IMG/VR virus record: IMGVR_UViG_3300027754_005427
Location: 1 to 64,000 of that record
Length of the DNA: 64,000 bases
Origin: a virus
Reading direction: 5' to 3' (one strand)
Shown: piece by piece, positions 7,838 through 16,261 of the stretch
Position numbering within the stretch: the stretch's first letter is position 1
Layout of the letters: every line of letters starts with the position of its first letter
Notes under the pieces: model-generated
What the model saw: the letters and a program-made list of their open reading frames with translations, nothing else
Told to the model about the DNA's origin: nothing
Database searches by the model: none
Program-made: the position numbers and the translations under genes

Positions 7838-9584
7838 GTAGGTATTTATCTATTAGCTCTTGAATTTCTGGTGTTTTCTTTGTGTGATAGTGATTTAAAA
7901 CTTGTGCCATTTTTTGTTTATCTGGGAATTTATTTATGTATTCATTCGGAAAATCAAGCAGACGATTAATAGAAGTTAATTCGAGCTTGCTTATATTATC
8001 TGTTCCTAACAGCTTTGCTATATTTTCTTTGTTAACTGCATAATAAAGCAAAATATAAACACTCTCATTATCAAAATTTGTTTTATAATCTATGATTATT
8101 TCTGCCAGTTTGTCTTTGTCGATTGCAAAATGGAGCAAATTAGAAATATCAAACTCATAAATATTGCTTATATTATATGCTCCTAATAGTTTCGCTATAC
8201 TTGCTTTACTTTTTGCAAAATGAAGCAAATTATAAACATTGTTACTAGAAAGTTTTGTTTTGTATTTTATGATTATTTCTGCCGTTTTGTCTTTATCTTT
8301 AGAAGATTTAAGAAATTCAGCAACAGTACTATCAAAAAGCTTATTTAAGCTATACGCTCCTAATAGTTTTTCTATGCTTTCTTTATCAATTGCATGATAA
8401 AGTAAGTAATAAATTTTATTATCATTAACAACTTTATTACTTCCATATTCTGTATTTTTCTCAATGATTAATTTTGCTATTTCGTCTTTGTTAGTTACTT
8501 TATCAAGTAAAGTAGAAACATCTTTAGTAGAAATCGTTGGTTTGTTATTTAAAATAATTTTAGCCATATCGTCTTTGTCATGTGCAAATTCAAGTAAATA
8601 AAGAACAATAGCATCAGAAAGTTGTGGGTTCTTTTTAATTATTATTTTTGACATTTCGTATGTGTTTTTTGTATTTTTAAGTAACTGGTGAACATTGTCA
8701 TCGGAAAGATCTTGTTTATTTTTAATAACTAAATTTTCTATTTTTTCTTTGTCTTTTGCTTTATCAAATAGATATTCAATGTCTTCATCAGTAAGATATT
8801 TTATTTTTTCTGGTTTTGAATGATAGTTTACAAAATCTAAATCTGGTTTTAATTTGAGTAGTTCTTCTTTATTACTTAAATCATCTAATGAAAAATTATT
8901 TTTTGGTAAATACCCACCGCCCTTGATGGTTATTATTTTGTCATTTTTAAGTAATTCTATTATTGGTTGATGAAATTTTGGAGATGGTTTTGAATTTTTC
9001 ATACCTTTCATTTCGCCTAATATTCCTTTATTTTCGATAAAAGTAAGATTTGCTATATTTTGCGGATCTCTTAAAGATAGGATGTTATCTCCTTCTATAC
9101 CAGCAGCATTACCACAATGCCCACCACTTTTTGCTTCCATTTCGCACTTATAACGATCTAAGGAAACCCATCGCCAGCCTTTCCATTGAGATCCTAAATG
9201 AGATAAATCTATAAAAGTTTCAGCTTCTCTAGCTGGGATTGCTTGGTTTGCTTCTAATTCTTCGTGCCATTCATCTGATTCTTGTGTTAGTTGTTCAAGT
9301 GTGAAGTTTGGATCGGTTAAATTTAGTTTTTGGTAATTAGCCATTAAATAATCTTTAGTGGAATAAATGTGGGTTTGAAAGTTTGATTCTTTTGAATTAT
9401 AAAAGTTCCAAGTATAAAAGTTAATGAAAGTGGATTTGATGTTTTCTTTTATGTTGTGAGCGAAAGCATTTACAAGTTTTGTTACATTTGATTTAATTTG
9501 TTTTATTATTGGATCATTGGATTGCTTTAATAATTGAGCAATGTTTGTGTTTTCAGATAATAATAGCCAGCTTTTAAAGTTCAT
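7827..9584 (-). CDS. Tagged PcfJ-like-head protein with ~35-residue helical repeats
   Basis: A 585-residue protein. Tag MNFKSWLLLSEN. Residues ~130-245 contain KCEMEAKSGGHCGNAAG, NILSLRDPQN, NLTFIENKGILGEMKGMKNSKP: a C...GHCG...LRDP...TFIENKG...KG..N pattern that resembles PcfJ-like phage and plasmid proteins of unknown activity. Residues ~270-560 contain about ten ~35-residue alpha-helical repeats with the signature K[DE]xxAKIIIxxKxxLSxxxVxxLLxxAxxK, alternating with SIAKLLGAYNIS variants. Such solenoids usually bind proteins. Its last codons overlap the vestigial tag ORF. TATAAATA is present slightly further upstream of the ATG than in the others. Confidence 0.75.
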   Translation of the reverse strand: MNFKSWLLLSENTNIAQLLKQSNDPIIKQIKSNVTKLVNAFAHNIKENIKSTFINFYTWNFYNSKESNFQTHIYSTKDYLMANYQKLNLTDPNFTLEQLTQESDEWHEELEANQAIPAREAETFIDLSHLGSQWKGWRWVSLDRYKCEMEAKSGGHCGNAAGIEGDNILSLRDPQNIANLTFIENKGILGEMKGMKNSKPSPKFHQPIIELLKNDKIITIKGGGYLPKNNFSLDDLSNKEELLKLKPDLDFVNYHSKPEKIKYLTDEDIEYLFDKAKDKEKIENLVIKNKQDLSDDNVHQLLKNTKNTYEMSKIIIKKNPQLSDAIVLYLLEFAHDKDDMAKIILNNKPTISTKDVSTLLDKVTNKDEIAKLIIEKNTEYGSNKVVNDNKIYYLLYHAIDKESIEKLLGAYSLNKLFDSTVAEFLKSSKDKDKTAEIIIKYKTKLSSNNVYNLLHFAKSKASIAKLLGAYNISNIYEFDISNLLHFAIDKDKLAEIIIDYKTNFDNESVYILLYYAVNKENIAKLLGTDNISKLELTSINRLLDFPNEYINKFPDKQKMAQVLNHYHTKKTPEIQELIDKYLHEL

Positions 9585-9587
9585 AGT

Positions 9588-11255
9588 TTATATATTTATA
9601 AAGTTTTTATTAATTAAAAATTGTTCAAATGTTTTTGTAGGTTCAACTAATTCTGTTGGGTTTGATTCTGCTAAATATTTAGCATACATTTTATCGTGAT
9701 ATTTTTTTCTATCATCTGGTACATCTGGATTTGCAAACAAATCGTCAAATTCATCATCGTGTCTTATAAAATTCAAAATTATATCTTCAAAGTTATTTTC
9801 ATTTTTCCAATATGGAATTACAAGTAATGGAAAACTTTTATTTAAACAATAATTATATTTTTTACGATCATTTTTTTGAATATATAAAAATTGTTTAAGA
9901 GCATCTTTTGCTATTTCTTGTTTTGTTTTACCTTCTCTTGATCCAAAGTATACTGGATAATAATGTTGTTCTCCATGATACTCCACGAAATATTCTTGAT
10001 CATCGTACTCGAATGAATAATCAAATCTAAAACATTGTCCAGTTGTGATATTGCATTCTTTATCTATATATTCAGAATCTACATCATCAAAATATTTATT
10101 TAATATTTTTCCTACTAATTTAGCAGGTTTTGAAATGCCTTTTTTATCAACAGGTAAATACCAACCTTTTGGCAATCCTGCTTCTTCACCAACTTTTTTA
10201 TCTGTTTTGTACCATTTACTACTAGTGTAATTTGTTTTATTTTTAAGGTCTTGATATGCTTTTCTTTTCTGATATAGAAAGTCACTGAGTGGATTGTTTG
10301 GTAGCGGATCTTCTTTGTCAGGATTTTTTTTATCATTAAAATGAATACCTAAATTTTTTAAGTTCTGATCATTTTTTATTTGGTTATTCAGAGAAGCTTT
10401 TGCAATTGCACAATCAGGACAATTACTACCGTTTGTTCTATTGTAAAGCGGTGCTTTCCATGTGTGTGTTTTATTTTCAAGGCATTTCCAACTTATCATT
10501 TTGTTACTTTTTGGCATTACATCACTAGGAGTAAGCTGCTCTCCGTCATCTTTTTTATTTTTAAATCCAAATTCATCTTTCCCATAATCCCATTCAGATA
10601 CCAATCTTTTATATCTAGCTTTATCAGGATTTGATTCATTTTCAGATAAGCCCTGTAAACTATTGTCTTTATTAATTCTTTTGTTTGTAATTGAACAATC
10701 AGGACAATTTTTACCATTTTTTCTATTGTCAATTCTTGCTTCCCATATGTGTCCTTCTTTACATTTCCAATTTATCATTTTGCTAGACGAGGTGGTTACA
10801 TCAGCAGGAGTAAGCTGTTCTCCGTCATCTTTTTTATTTTTAAATCCAAATTCATCTTTCTCATAATCCCATTCAGATACCAATCTTTTGTATCTAGCTT
10901 TTAAAACAGGATTTGATTCAGTTTCAGATAAAGCCTGTAAACTATTATCATCGCCAATTCTTTTGTTTGCACAAGTAGGACAATTTCTACCATTTGTTCT
11001 ATTGTTAAGCGGTGCTGGCCATGTGTGTTCTTTTTCACATTTCCAATTTATAATTTTCCTACTTCCTGGCGTTACATCACTAGGAGTTAATGTATTATTT
11101 TTTTTATCCCATTCAGATACCAGTCTTTTATATCTAGCTTTTAAATCAGATTCTGGTAAATTTTCAGATAAAGCCTGTAAACTATTTGTTTCAAGATATT
11201 TAGGTGAAAAGGACTTTGCCATTTCAGAGATTACTAGCCAGCTTTTAAAGTTCAT
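9588..11255 (-). CDS. Tagged zinc-ribbon / PD-(D/E)xK nuclease-like protein
   Basis: A 555-residue protein. Tag MNFKSWLVISEM. Residues ~35-290 hold three repeats of RYKRLVSEWD...LTPxDV...INWKCxxxHxWxAxLxNRxNGxNCPxC, which match the treble-clef zinc-ribbon family DUF4379. One helicase-associated-like unit follows (KRKAYQDLKN, GLPKGWYLP). The C-terminal ~170 residues look like a Vsr-type PD-(D/E)xK nuclease: FRFDYSFEYDDQEYFVEYHG then EQHYYPVYFGS, with D and E-Y-H-G-E-Q-H as candidate metal/catalytic residues, and LLVIPYW. A packaged nuclease could attack host DNA on entry (inference). TATAAATA (11260-11267) lies exactly 4 nt before the ATG. Confidence 0.75.
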   Translation of the reverse strand: MNFKSWLVISEMAKSFSPKYLETNSLQALSENLPESDLKARYKRLVSEWDKKNNTLTPSDVTPGSRKIINWKCEKEHTWPAPLNNRTNGRNCPTCANKRIGDDNSLQALSETESNPVLKARYKRLVSEWDYEKDEFGFKNKKDDGEQLTPADVTTSSSKMINWKCKEGHIWEARIDNRKNGKNCPDCSITNKRINKDNSLQGLSENESNPDKARYKRLVSEWDYGKDEFGFKNKKDDGEQLTPSDVMPKSNKMISWKCLENKTHTWKAPLYNRTNGSNCPDCAIAKASLNNQIKNDQNLKNLGIHFNDKKNPDKEDPLPNNPLSDFLYQKRKAYQDLKNKTNYTSSKWYKTDKKVGEEAGLPKGWYLPVDKKGISKPAKLVGKILNKYFDDVDSEYIDKECNITTGQCFRFDYSFEYDDQEYFVEYHGEQHYYPVYFGSREGKTKQEIAKDALKQFLYIQKNDRKKYNYCLNKSFPLLVIPYWKNENNFEDIILNFIRHDDEFDDLFANPDVPDDRKKYHDKMYAKYLAESNPTELVEPTKTFEQFLINKNFINI

Positions 11256-11259
11256 AGTT

Positions 11260-11267
11260 TATTTATA
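11260..11267 (-). promoter_or_regulatory. TATAAATA late-promoter-like octamer
   Basis: Exact TATAAATA on the minus strand, 4 nt upstream of the ATG at 11255. It matches the T4 late promoter consensus; no Shine-Dalgarno lies between it and the start codon. Confidence 0.55.
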
Positions 11268-11270
11268 GTT

Positions 11271-12521
11271 TTAAAGAATTTTATTAATTAAAAATTGTTC
11301 AAATGTTTTTGTAGGGTAAACTAATTCTGTTGGGTTTAATTCTGCTGGTTTTGATTTTGCTAAAAAATTTTCATATATTTTATCATGTTTAACTTTATAA
11401 TCTGATGGTACATTTGGAATTGCAAAAGTTTCGTTAAATTCATTTGTTTCCAAGAATTGTTTAATTCTACTTTTAATAATATCTGGGGTTTCATATAACC
11501 AATATGGAATTACTAAAAATGGAAGATTTTCTTTTACACAATGATCGTATTTTATTTTATCATTTCCTTGGATATATTCAAATTTATCAAGAGCATGTTT
11601 TGCTATTTCTTGGTCTGTCTTTTCTTCTGTTGAGCCAAAGTATACTGGATAATAATGTTGTCCACCATGAAATTCTAAATATTTTTTTCCATTATGTGTA
11701 ATCGAAAAATCAAATGGCAAACATATCTTGTTTTTACAAGCGTCATCTCTATGTTCTGTGTCATTTTCAATTTCAAGTTCTTTTAATATATTTGCTACTA
11801 ATTTTTCTCCAAGGGATTTTTCACCTGCTGGTTTTATTTCACGCCAATTACCTGGAAGTTCGTAAGGAAAATCTTCTTTATTCCAATTTTTAGATAATGC
11901 AACCATATCTGCCCAAGTTATATCATCTGATTCTTCATGTGGGTTTGGATTTCTTTTCTTATTAATTAGCCATAAGGCAAGACTTTTATCTTTTTTATCA
12001 GAGGTATGTTTCGAAGGACTTGCTCCATTTTTCCCATAATAGATTGCAAGTTCTTCTAATCTATCATTACTTTTTTGTTCATTTTTACTTTTTATTATTT
12101 CTATTTGAGAATCCATCCAATTGTTTGGCAGTCCATTTTTTTCAGCTACTTCTATGTCTGAAGGATACCAAGCAGAGTCTGAATTTTTTGTACCATCAGC
12201 CTTCTTGTAGCCTTTGTATGCTTTTCTTTTGTTATGTAAAAAATTCTTAAATTCAATAGGTAATTTAGCAAATCCTTTAGCTTTAATGTATTCGATTGCA
12301 AGTGCTTTTACTTTTTGGTTACTTGCAAGTTCAAGCTTATAAATTTTAGTATTAGTCAAATTTGGATTAGATAAATTTGCATTTAATGGAGGAATAGTTG
12401 TAGTCAACTTTGGATTAGATACACTTGTATTCAATGGAGGAATAGTAGAAGTCAAATTAGGATTAGATAGATTTATATCTTTTTCTTCTTCTTCAGATAA
12501 TAGCCAGCTTTTAAAGTTCAT
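11271..12521 (-). CDS. Tagged PD-(D/E)xK nuclease-like protein with HA-like repeats
   Basis: About 416 residues from the ATG at 12521 (tag MNFKSWLLSEEEE); an upstream in-frame ATG at 12557 would add 12 residues and misplace the tag. Residues ~15-55 carry three copies of SNPxLTxTIPPLN, a Pro/Thr-rich spacer. Two helicase-associated-like units follow (KNFLHNKRKAYKGYKK...WYPSDIEVAEKNGLPNNW; YGKNGASPSKH...ALWLINKKR). The C-terminal nuclease-like domain has LPFDFSITHNGKKYLEFHGG then QHYYPVYFGS, closely related to 9588-11255 but with G-Q-H in place of E-Q-H, which may affect catalysis. GATAAATA (12527-12534) is 5 nt before the ATG. Confidence 0.72.
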   Translation of the reverse strand: MNFKSWLLSEEEEKDINLSNPNLTSTIPPLNTSVSNPKLTTTIPPLNANLSNPNLTNTKIYKLELASNQKVKALAIEYIKAKGFAKLPIEFKNFLHNKRKAYKGYKKADGTKNSDSAWYPSDIEVAEKNGLPNNWMDSQIEIIKSKNEQKSNDRLEELAIYYGKNGASPSKHTSDKKDKSLALWLINKKRNPNPHEESDDITWADMVALSKNWNKEDFPYELPGNWREIKPAGEKSLGEKLVANILKELEIENDTEHRDDACKNKICLPFDFSITHNGKKYLEFHGGQHYYPVYFGSTEEKTDQEIAKHALDKFEYIQGNDKIKYDHCVKENLPFLVIPYWLYETPDIIKSRIKQFLETNEFNETFAIPNVPSDYKVKHDKIYENFLAKSKPAELNPTELVYPTKTFEQFLINKIL

Positions 12522-12526
12522 AGAGG

Positions 12527-12564
12527 TATTTATCTTTATAAATTTAAATTTAAACACATAAATA
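12527..12564. promoter_or_regulatory. Divergent late-promoter-like pair
   Basis: Two octamers face away from each other: GATAAATA on the minus strand (12527-12534), 5 nt before the ATG at 12521, and CATAAATA on the plus strand (12557-12564), 4 nt before the ATG at 12569. They appear to drive the tagged genes on either side. Confidence 0.45.
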
Positions 12565-12568
12565 TATT

Positions 12569-13231
12569 ATGTTAAAATTTAGAAATTGGCTCATGAGATT
12601 TGAATCTACAGAGATTGATTTAAACAATCCTCAACCATTACCAGTTATGTCTCTGAAATCATTATCTGATATTAAAGGAACAAAAGAGGAACGATTTTTA
12701 AAAGTAGCGAAAAGTGTTTCAGAAAAGTATAATCTTGCAAAACCAACAAGTTATTTAGACGGTGGATTTTATGCTAAAGTATATAATACAGAAGATCGTA
12801 ATTTAGTAATAAGGGTGGCGAGGAATGAAGAGTCTGAATGCGAAAAGAAGATAAATGAAAAAGAAATACAAGAAACAGGAGGTGTGGTTAAGGTATACCA
12901 TCAATATGAAGAAGATTACTATGACGAAGATTACGGTGAAGAAAATTACATTATAAGCTACAAAGAAAAAGTTGATACTAACTGGCTAGGGTATTTAAAA
13001 AAACAATATAATGAAATTTCAGAAGAATATAAAGTTTTAATAGATGTTATACAATGGAAATTATCATCTCAATCAGAATTTTACGCAAAACAAGGTCTTG
13101 AAATATTAAAAAAATACAAAGAAACTGATAATCTTGTGAATGCAGTAGAAGCTGGTATAAGTAGTGATGATTTGCATAAAGATAATATAGGCGTAAACAA
13201 GAGTGGCAATATAGTTGTTATTGATTGTTAA
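12569..13231 (+). CDS. Tagged protein-kinase-like protein
   Basis: A 220-residue protein. Tag MLKFRNWLMRFES. The body looks like a minimal protein-kinase/phosphotransferase fold: a Gly-rich loop (YLDGGFYAKVYNTED, ~residues 66-80), a beta-3-like strand (NLVIRVARNE), then near the C terminus DDLHKDNIGVNKSG and VVIDC, which correspond to the HxDxxxxN catalytic loop and the DFG strand. The protein stops right after the metal-binding Asp, as in some short phage kinase-like proteins. The usual beta-3 Lys appears to be Arg, so activity is uncertain. The 3' end overlaps the convergent gene by 14 bp. If packaged, it could phosphorylate host targets early in infection. Confidence 0.65.
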   Translation: MLKFRNWLMRFESTEIDLNNPQPLPVMSLKSLSDIKGTKEERFLKVAKSVSEKYNLAKPTSYLDGGFYAKVYNTEDRNLVIRVARNEESECEKKINEKEIQETGGVVKVYHQYEEDYYDEDYGEENYIISYKEKVDTNWLGYLKKQYNEISEEYKVLIDVIQWKLSSQSEFYAKQGLEILKKYKETDNLVNAVEAGISSDDLHKDNIGVNKSGNIVVIDC

Positions 13232-14231
13232 TCAAGCATAAGAATTCTTCATGTTTGTAACCTAAAAATTCTTCAACATATTTTATGTTAACTTTAATTG
13301 AACTGTCTAATTTATCTTGAACTAATTTAATTAATTCAATTTCTCTATCATTTAAAGGATTAGCTATTATATGTAATTCTAATTGATCTATTGATACTTG
13401 TATTGCCTTATATCTTTTAATACCAAACTTATCGAATTCTAAACTTCCAATCAAAGGCCATTTTTTATCACCGTTTGGCATTATAAACATATTCCTTGTT
13501 CTACCTTGTATTGTTTTTATAGTTTGCAATGATCTACCACAATGACAAGTGCCTAATTCAATATGATCTCCATGTTTATATCTTCTTATATATTTGTTTG
13601 AAAGAGTTGATATTATTAATCCTCCATCAGTATCAACTTCAACGATATGGTTTTCCATTACATGATATACATTTTTATTATCTGGGCATGTAATTGCTAT
13701 TGTTCCACATTCTTCACTTGAATAATTTGTACCACCTTTTTCTCCAGTTCCTTTGCTATCTATAAAATTACTAATTTTAGATAAATCTAATTGCTTTAAT
13801 ATAGAAGGCAAACAACTAATGTAATGTGGGTTCTTTTCTTCTAACCACTTCTGTATTACTGAAATTGGTTGATAATTCATGCAATATACATTACCTTGAT
13901 TTTTTGCTTGAAGCCCCCAAGAATTCATATCGCAAATATTAATATTAGGTTTAATTGTTGCCATGTTTTTAGAGACATCCCATTTTCTCCAGATGATCTC
14001 TCTTAAATTACTAGCAGCAAACCACACAGAATCATAATATGACTTTTCAACTGAAACTGGTTCACCTGTTGATCCAGAACTTTTACAAGTGGAATATCCT
14101 TTTTCCATTTTTAAATCTTGTAAATCTGATCTTGTCATAATTTTAAAATCTTTAATGAAATTAAAATCTGGTTTGAAACTCCATTGTGACTTTTCCAAAT
14201 TATTTATTAATTTTAAAACATCTGCGTTCAT
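13218..14231 (-). CDS. CapK/PaaK-like adenylate-forming enzyme
   Basis: About 337 residues. The start at 14231 gives a 4-bp ATGA overlap with the upstream gene, implying translational coupling. Residues ~50-60 read SSGSTGEPV, the ATP-binding P-loop of adenylate-forming enzymes. NYSSEECGTIAI (A5-like), YKHGDHIELG and CHCGRSLQTIKTIQGR (the hinge region of phenylacetate-CoA ligase/CapK proteins) follow. CapK-type members sit in surface-polysaccharide loci and activate a carboxylate; the substrate is unknown. It is shorter than typical PaaK (~430 residues), mostly at the N terminus. Its neighbour is a methyltransferase-like gene. Confidence 0.75.
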   Translation of the reverse strand: MNADVLKLINNLEKSQWSFKPDFNFIKDFKIMTRSDLQDLKMEKGYSTCKSSGSTGEPVSVEKSYYDSVWFAASNLREIIWRKWDVSKNMATIKPNINICDMNSWGLQAKNQGNVYCMNYQPISVIQKWLEEKNPHYISCLPSILKQLDLSKISNFIDSKGTGEKGGTNYSSEECGTIAITCPDNKNVYHVMENHIVEVDTDGGLIISTLSNKYIRRYKHGDHIELGTCHCGRSLQTIKTIQGRTRNMFIMPNGDKKWPLIGSLEFDKFGIKRYKAIQVSIDQLELHIIANPLNDREIELIKLVQDKLDSSIKVNIKYVEEFLGYKHEEFLCLINNQ

Positions 14232-14683
14232 GAAATAAAATTCCAAATGTAAAAAGAATATTTATCGAATTTTATTGTTTGTTTAGGTTTTATATTAAAA
14301 TCATTTTCGGTTGGGAAGAAATTAGCTATCTTCATTTCTGGTAACTTCTCATTAAATGATCTTGCTACGAATATTTTACTATGATTAGCACACATTAATA
14401 ATAAATTATCAGTTGCTTCTTTGGTAAAATTTAAAACTCCATCTCCTATAATATTCGTGTAAGATTTTCTATTTGTTGTCCATTCTTGTACTATAACATT
14501 TGAACCTTGATACCAAGGATCTATATCCATTTGACAATCACTTAAAGTTATTAACTTATGTGTACAGCCTAAAAGCAATACACTTCCTTTTAATAAGTTA
14601 TCGCTGTAAATTTTTACATCTTCTTCATTAGGTGACAAAGGATGAATTAATTCATTCATCCAATAATTTTTATTAATTTCCAT
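14228..14683 (-). CDS. Small SAM-methyltransferase-like protein
   Basis: A 151-residue protein. Residues ~34-42 read VLLLGCTHKLI, a motif I variant (LLG-x-T-x-x-L), followed by DCQMDIDP as the acidic turn and NIIGDGVLNF as a motif-III-like segment. This fits a short class I methyltransferase family in which the motif is LLGVT rather than DxGxG. It overlaps the CapK-like gene by 4 bp, so the two probably act on the same product. TATATAAA (14688-14695) lies 4 nt before the ATG in the late-promoter position. Confidence 0.6.
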   Translation of the reverse strand: MEINKNYWMNELIHPLSPNEEDVKIYSDNLLKGSVLLLGCTHKLITLSDCQMDIDPWYQGSNVIVQEWTTNRKSYTNIIGDGVLNFTKEATDNLLLMCANHSKIFVARSFNEKLPEMKIANFFPTENDFNIKPKQTIKFDKYSFYIWNFIS

Positions 14684-14708
14684 GTGCTTTATATAAGTGT
14701 GAAAATAA

Positions 14709-14744
14709 AAAAACTCTTCTTCAAATTAATGAAAAAGAGTTTTT
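14709..14744 (-). terminator. Hairpin terminator after the Gly-rich protein gene
   Basis: On the minus strand AAAAACTCTT and AAGAGTTTTT form a 10-bp stem around a 16-nt loop, followed by TTATTTTC. It lies directly downstream of the 14766-15797 gene and upstream of 14228-14683, separating their transcription. Confidence 0.65.
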
Positions 14745-14765
14745 GGTTATTTAAAATTAAAAAAT

Positions 14766-15797
14766 TTAAGAAACGGTAACTGTTCTCCATGTGCCACCGA
14801 CAAATACTTCCATGTTTCCTGATGCTGTGTTATAACAAAAGAAACCATTGGTTCCACCACCAGAAGCATTATTTCTTGCAGTAGCATCAGCATATACTGG
14901 CATTCTTGTCATAGAGGAAAAATAAATTTGACCTTCTCTACCAGCACCACTATTAGTGCCTGCTGTAATGTAAACATCACCACCCCTATCTGTTCCAGCA
15001 CTATTGCCAGCAACCAAGTTAACATCACCACCACGACCATTTACTGAGCCAAGACCTGCTTGAAGATTAATATCTCCACCAATTACAGTTTTACTGGAAT
15101 AGGAATTACCAGCATATATTTGTACATTTCCAGCAACAGTACCATCATTAGAAACACTACCAGCAACTATTTCTACATATCCAGCAGCTTGCGAGAAATC
15201 GCCATCATAATCGCCAGCATTAAGTGAAATACTGCCACCATTACCACCATCTCCTCTTCCTTCACCAGCATATACAGTAAAGTCACCGCCATTACCACCG
15301 CCACTAGCTCCACGACCAGCTGCCATGTAGATTTGACCGCCATTACCAAAAATTCCGCTGTCAAAACTTCCTGGCCCACCATAAATATAAACATCACCAC
15401 CATCAACCTCATCATCAGCACCATAACCACCTTCAATGGTTACCTCTCCGCTATAAGATGAAGTTGGGCCACCTTCACCACCAGCGATATAAACATCACC
15501 ACCTTCACCATTTCCATTACCAACGCCACCAATAATTTCAATATTACCACCATCGTTGTCGCCAGTTGAATTACCAGTTCCACCATATAAATTCAAGTTT
15601 TGTGCATTATCACTTGGGCCTCCATCACTTGGCCCTGATATAATAGTTAAAGCATTGGTATCGCTACCAACAATGCTTAATATGCCAGTAAAACCTGAAG
15701 AAACAAGATTTTCTGATTTTACAACATCATTTAAAATTCTTGGATAAATATTTGTTACTGAACCTTGACCTACGCCCTCGTTTGAAGTTGCTCCCAT
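14766..15797 (-). CDS. Gly-rich repetitive tail-fibre-like protein
   Basis: A 343-residue protein. Residues ~55-290 consist of about eleven imperfect 18-25-residue units of the form GG[DN][VI]xI[YAT]AGxG..., rich in Gly, Asp, Ser and Ala, which would make a beta-solenoid or polyglycine-helix-like rod. The C-terminal ~45 residues (YADATARNN...GFFCYNTASGNMEVFVGGTWRT) match the end of many phage tail fibres (CYN...G..EVF..GTW). A strong Shine-Dalgarno (AAGGAG, 7 nt before the ATG at 15797) and its own terminator suggest high expression. A virion appendage is the best guess; receptor binding is inferred. Its GC content is above that of its neighbours. Confidence 0.7.
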   Translation of the reverse strand: MGATSNEGVGQGSVTNIYPRILNDVVKSENLVSSGFTGILSIVGSDTNALTIISGPSDGGPSDNAQNLNLYGGTGNSTGDNDGGNIEIIGGVGNGNGEGGDVYIAGGEGGPTSSYSGEVTIEGGYGADDEVDGGDVYIYGGPGSFDSGIFGNGGQIYMAAGRGASGGGNGGDFTVYAGEGRGDGGNGGSISLNAGDYDGDFSQAAGYVEIVAGSVSNDGTVAGNVQIYAGNSYSSKTVIGGDINLQAGLGSVNGRGGDVNLVAGNSAGTDRGGDVYITAGTNSGAGREGQIYFSSMTRMPVYADATARNNASGGGTNGFFCYNTASGNMEVFVGGTWRTVTVS

Positions 15798-15946
15798 AGT
15801 ATTCTCCTTAGTAGTTAAAAATAATCTTACTTTATATATTGTTTTTTTTAAAAAAATTTTTATAAAAATACATCAATTAATGTGAAGGATTTATGAAGTA
15901 TTGGCAACTTTGATAATTAAATAATTTATTCATATAGATAGGTAAT

Positions 15947-16261
15947 ATGACAACAACAAAAAACATTGCTTTTTGGTTTTTATTCACAATGATATTATCA
16001 ATAAGTGCGGTAGATTTATATCTTATAATAAGATTTCAAAATGTATTGATATATGAAGAAAAGAATTTATTAGGTGTTTGGCTAATAAAGTTAGACTCTG
16101 GATCGGTTGCTTTATTTTCAGCGTTAAAGATGTTTGGAACATGTTTAAGCTTGATGATTTGGAAAAAGATATTGATAAGCAATCACAAGTATGGATTTAC
16201 CATTGGGATTGTAATTTTATTATTTCAAATATTTTTATTTTGTTGGCTATTGTTTTTTTAA
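15947..16261 (+). CDS. Small integral membrane protein
   Basis: A 104-residue protein with three or four hydrophobic segments (FWFLFTMILSISAVDLYLI, SVALFSALKMFGTCLSLMI, and GFTIGIVILLFQIFLFC plus its flank), separated by short charged loops (RFQN, EEKN). The layout resembles small DUF5658-type membrane proteins, but I cannot confirm a family. The ATG follows AGGT. Its 3' end overlaps the convergent glycosyltransferase gene by 4 bp. Confidence 0.6.
   Translation: MTTTKNIAFWFLFTMILSISAVDLYLIIRFQNVLIYEEKNLLGVWLIKLDSGSVALFSALKMFGTCLSLMIWKKILISNHKYGFTIGIVILLFQIFLFCWLLFF

Noticed and set aside
10045-11268. Several short frames opposite or inside the zinc-ribbon gene
   Set aside because: They overlap the long tagged gene fully and have no starts with ribosome-binding sites or family features.
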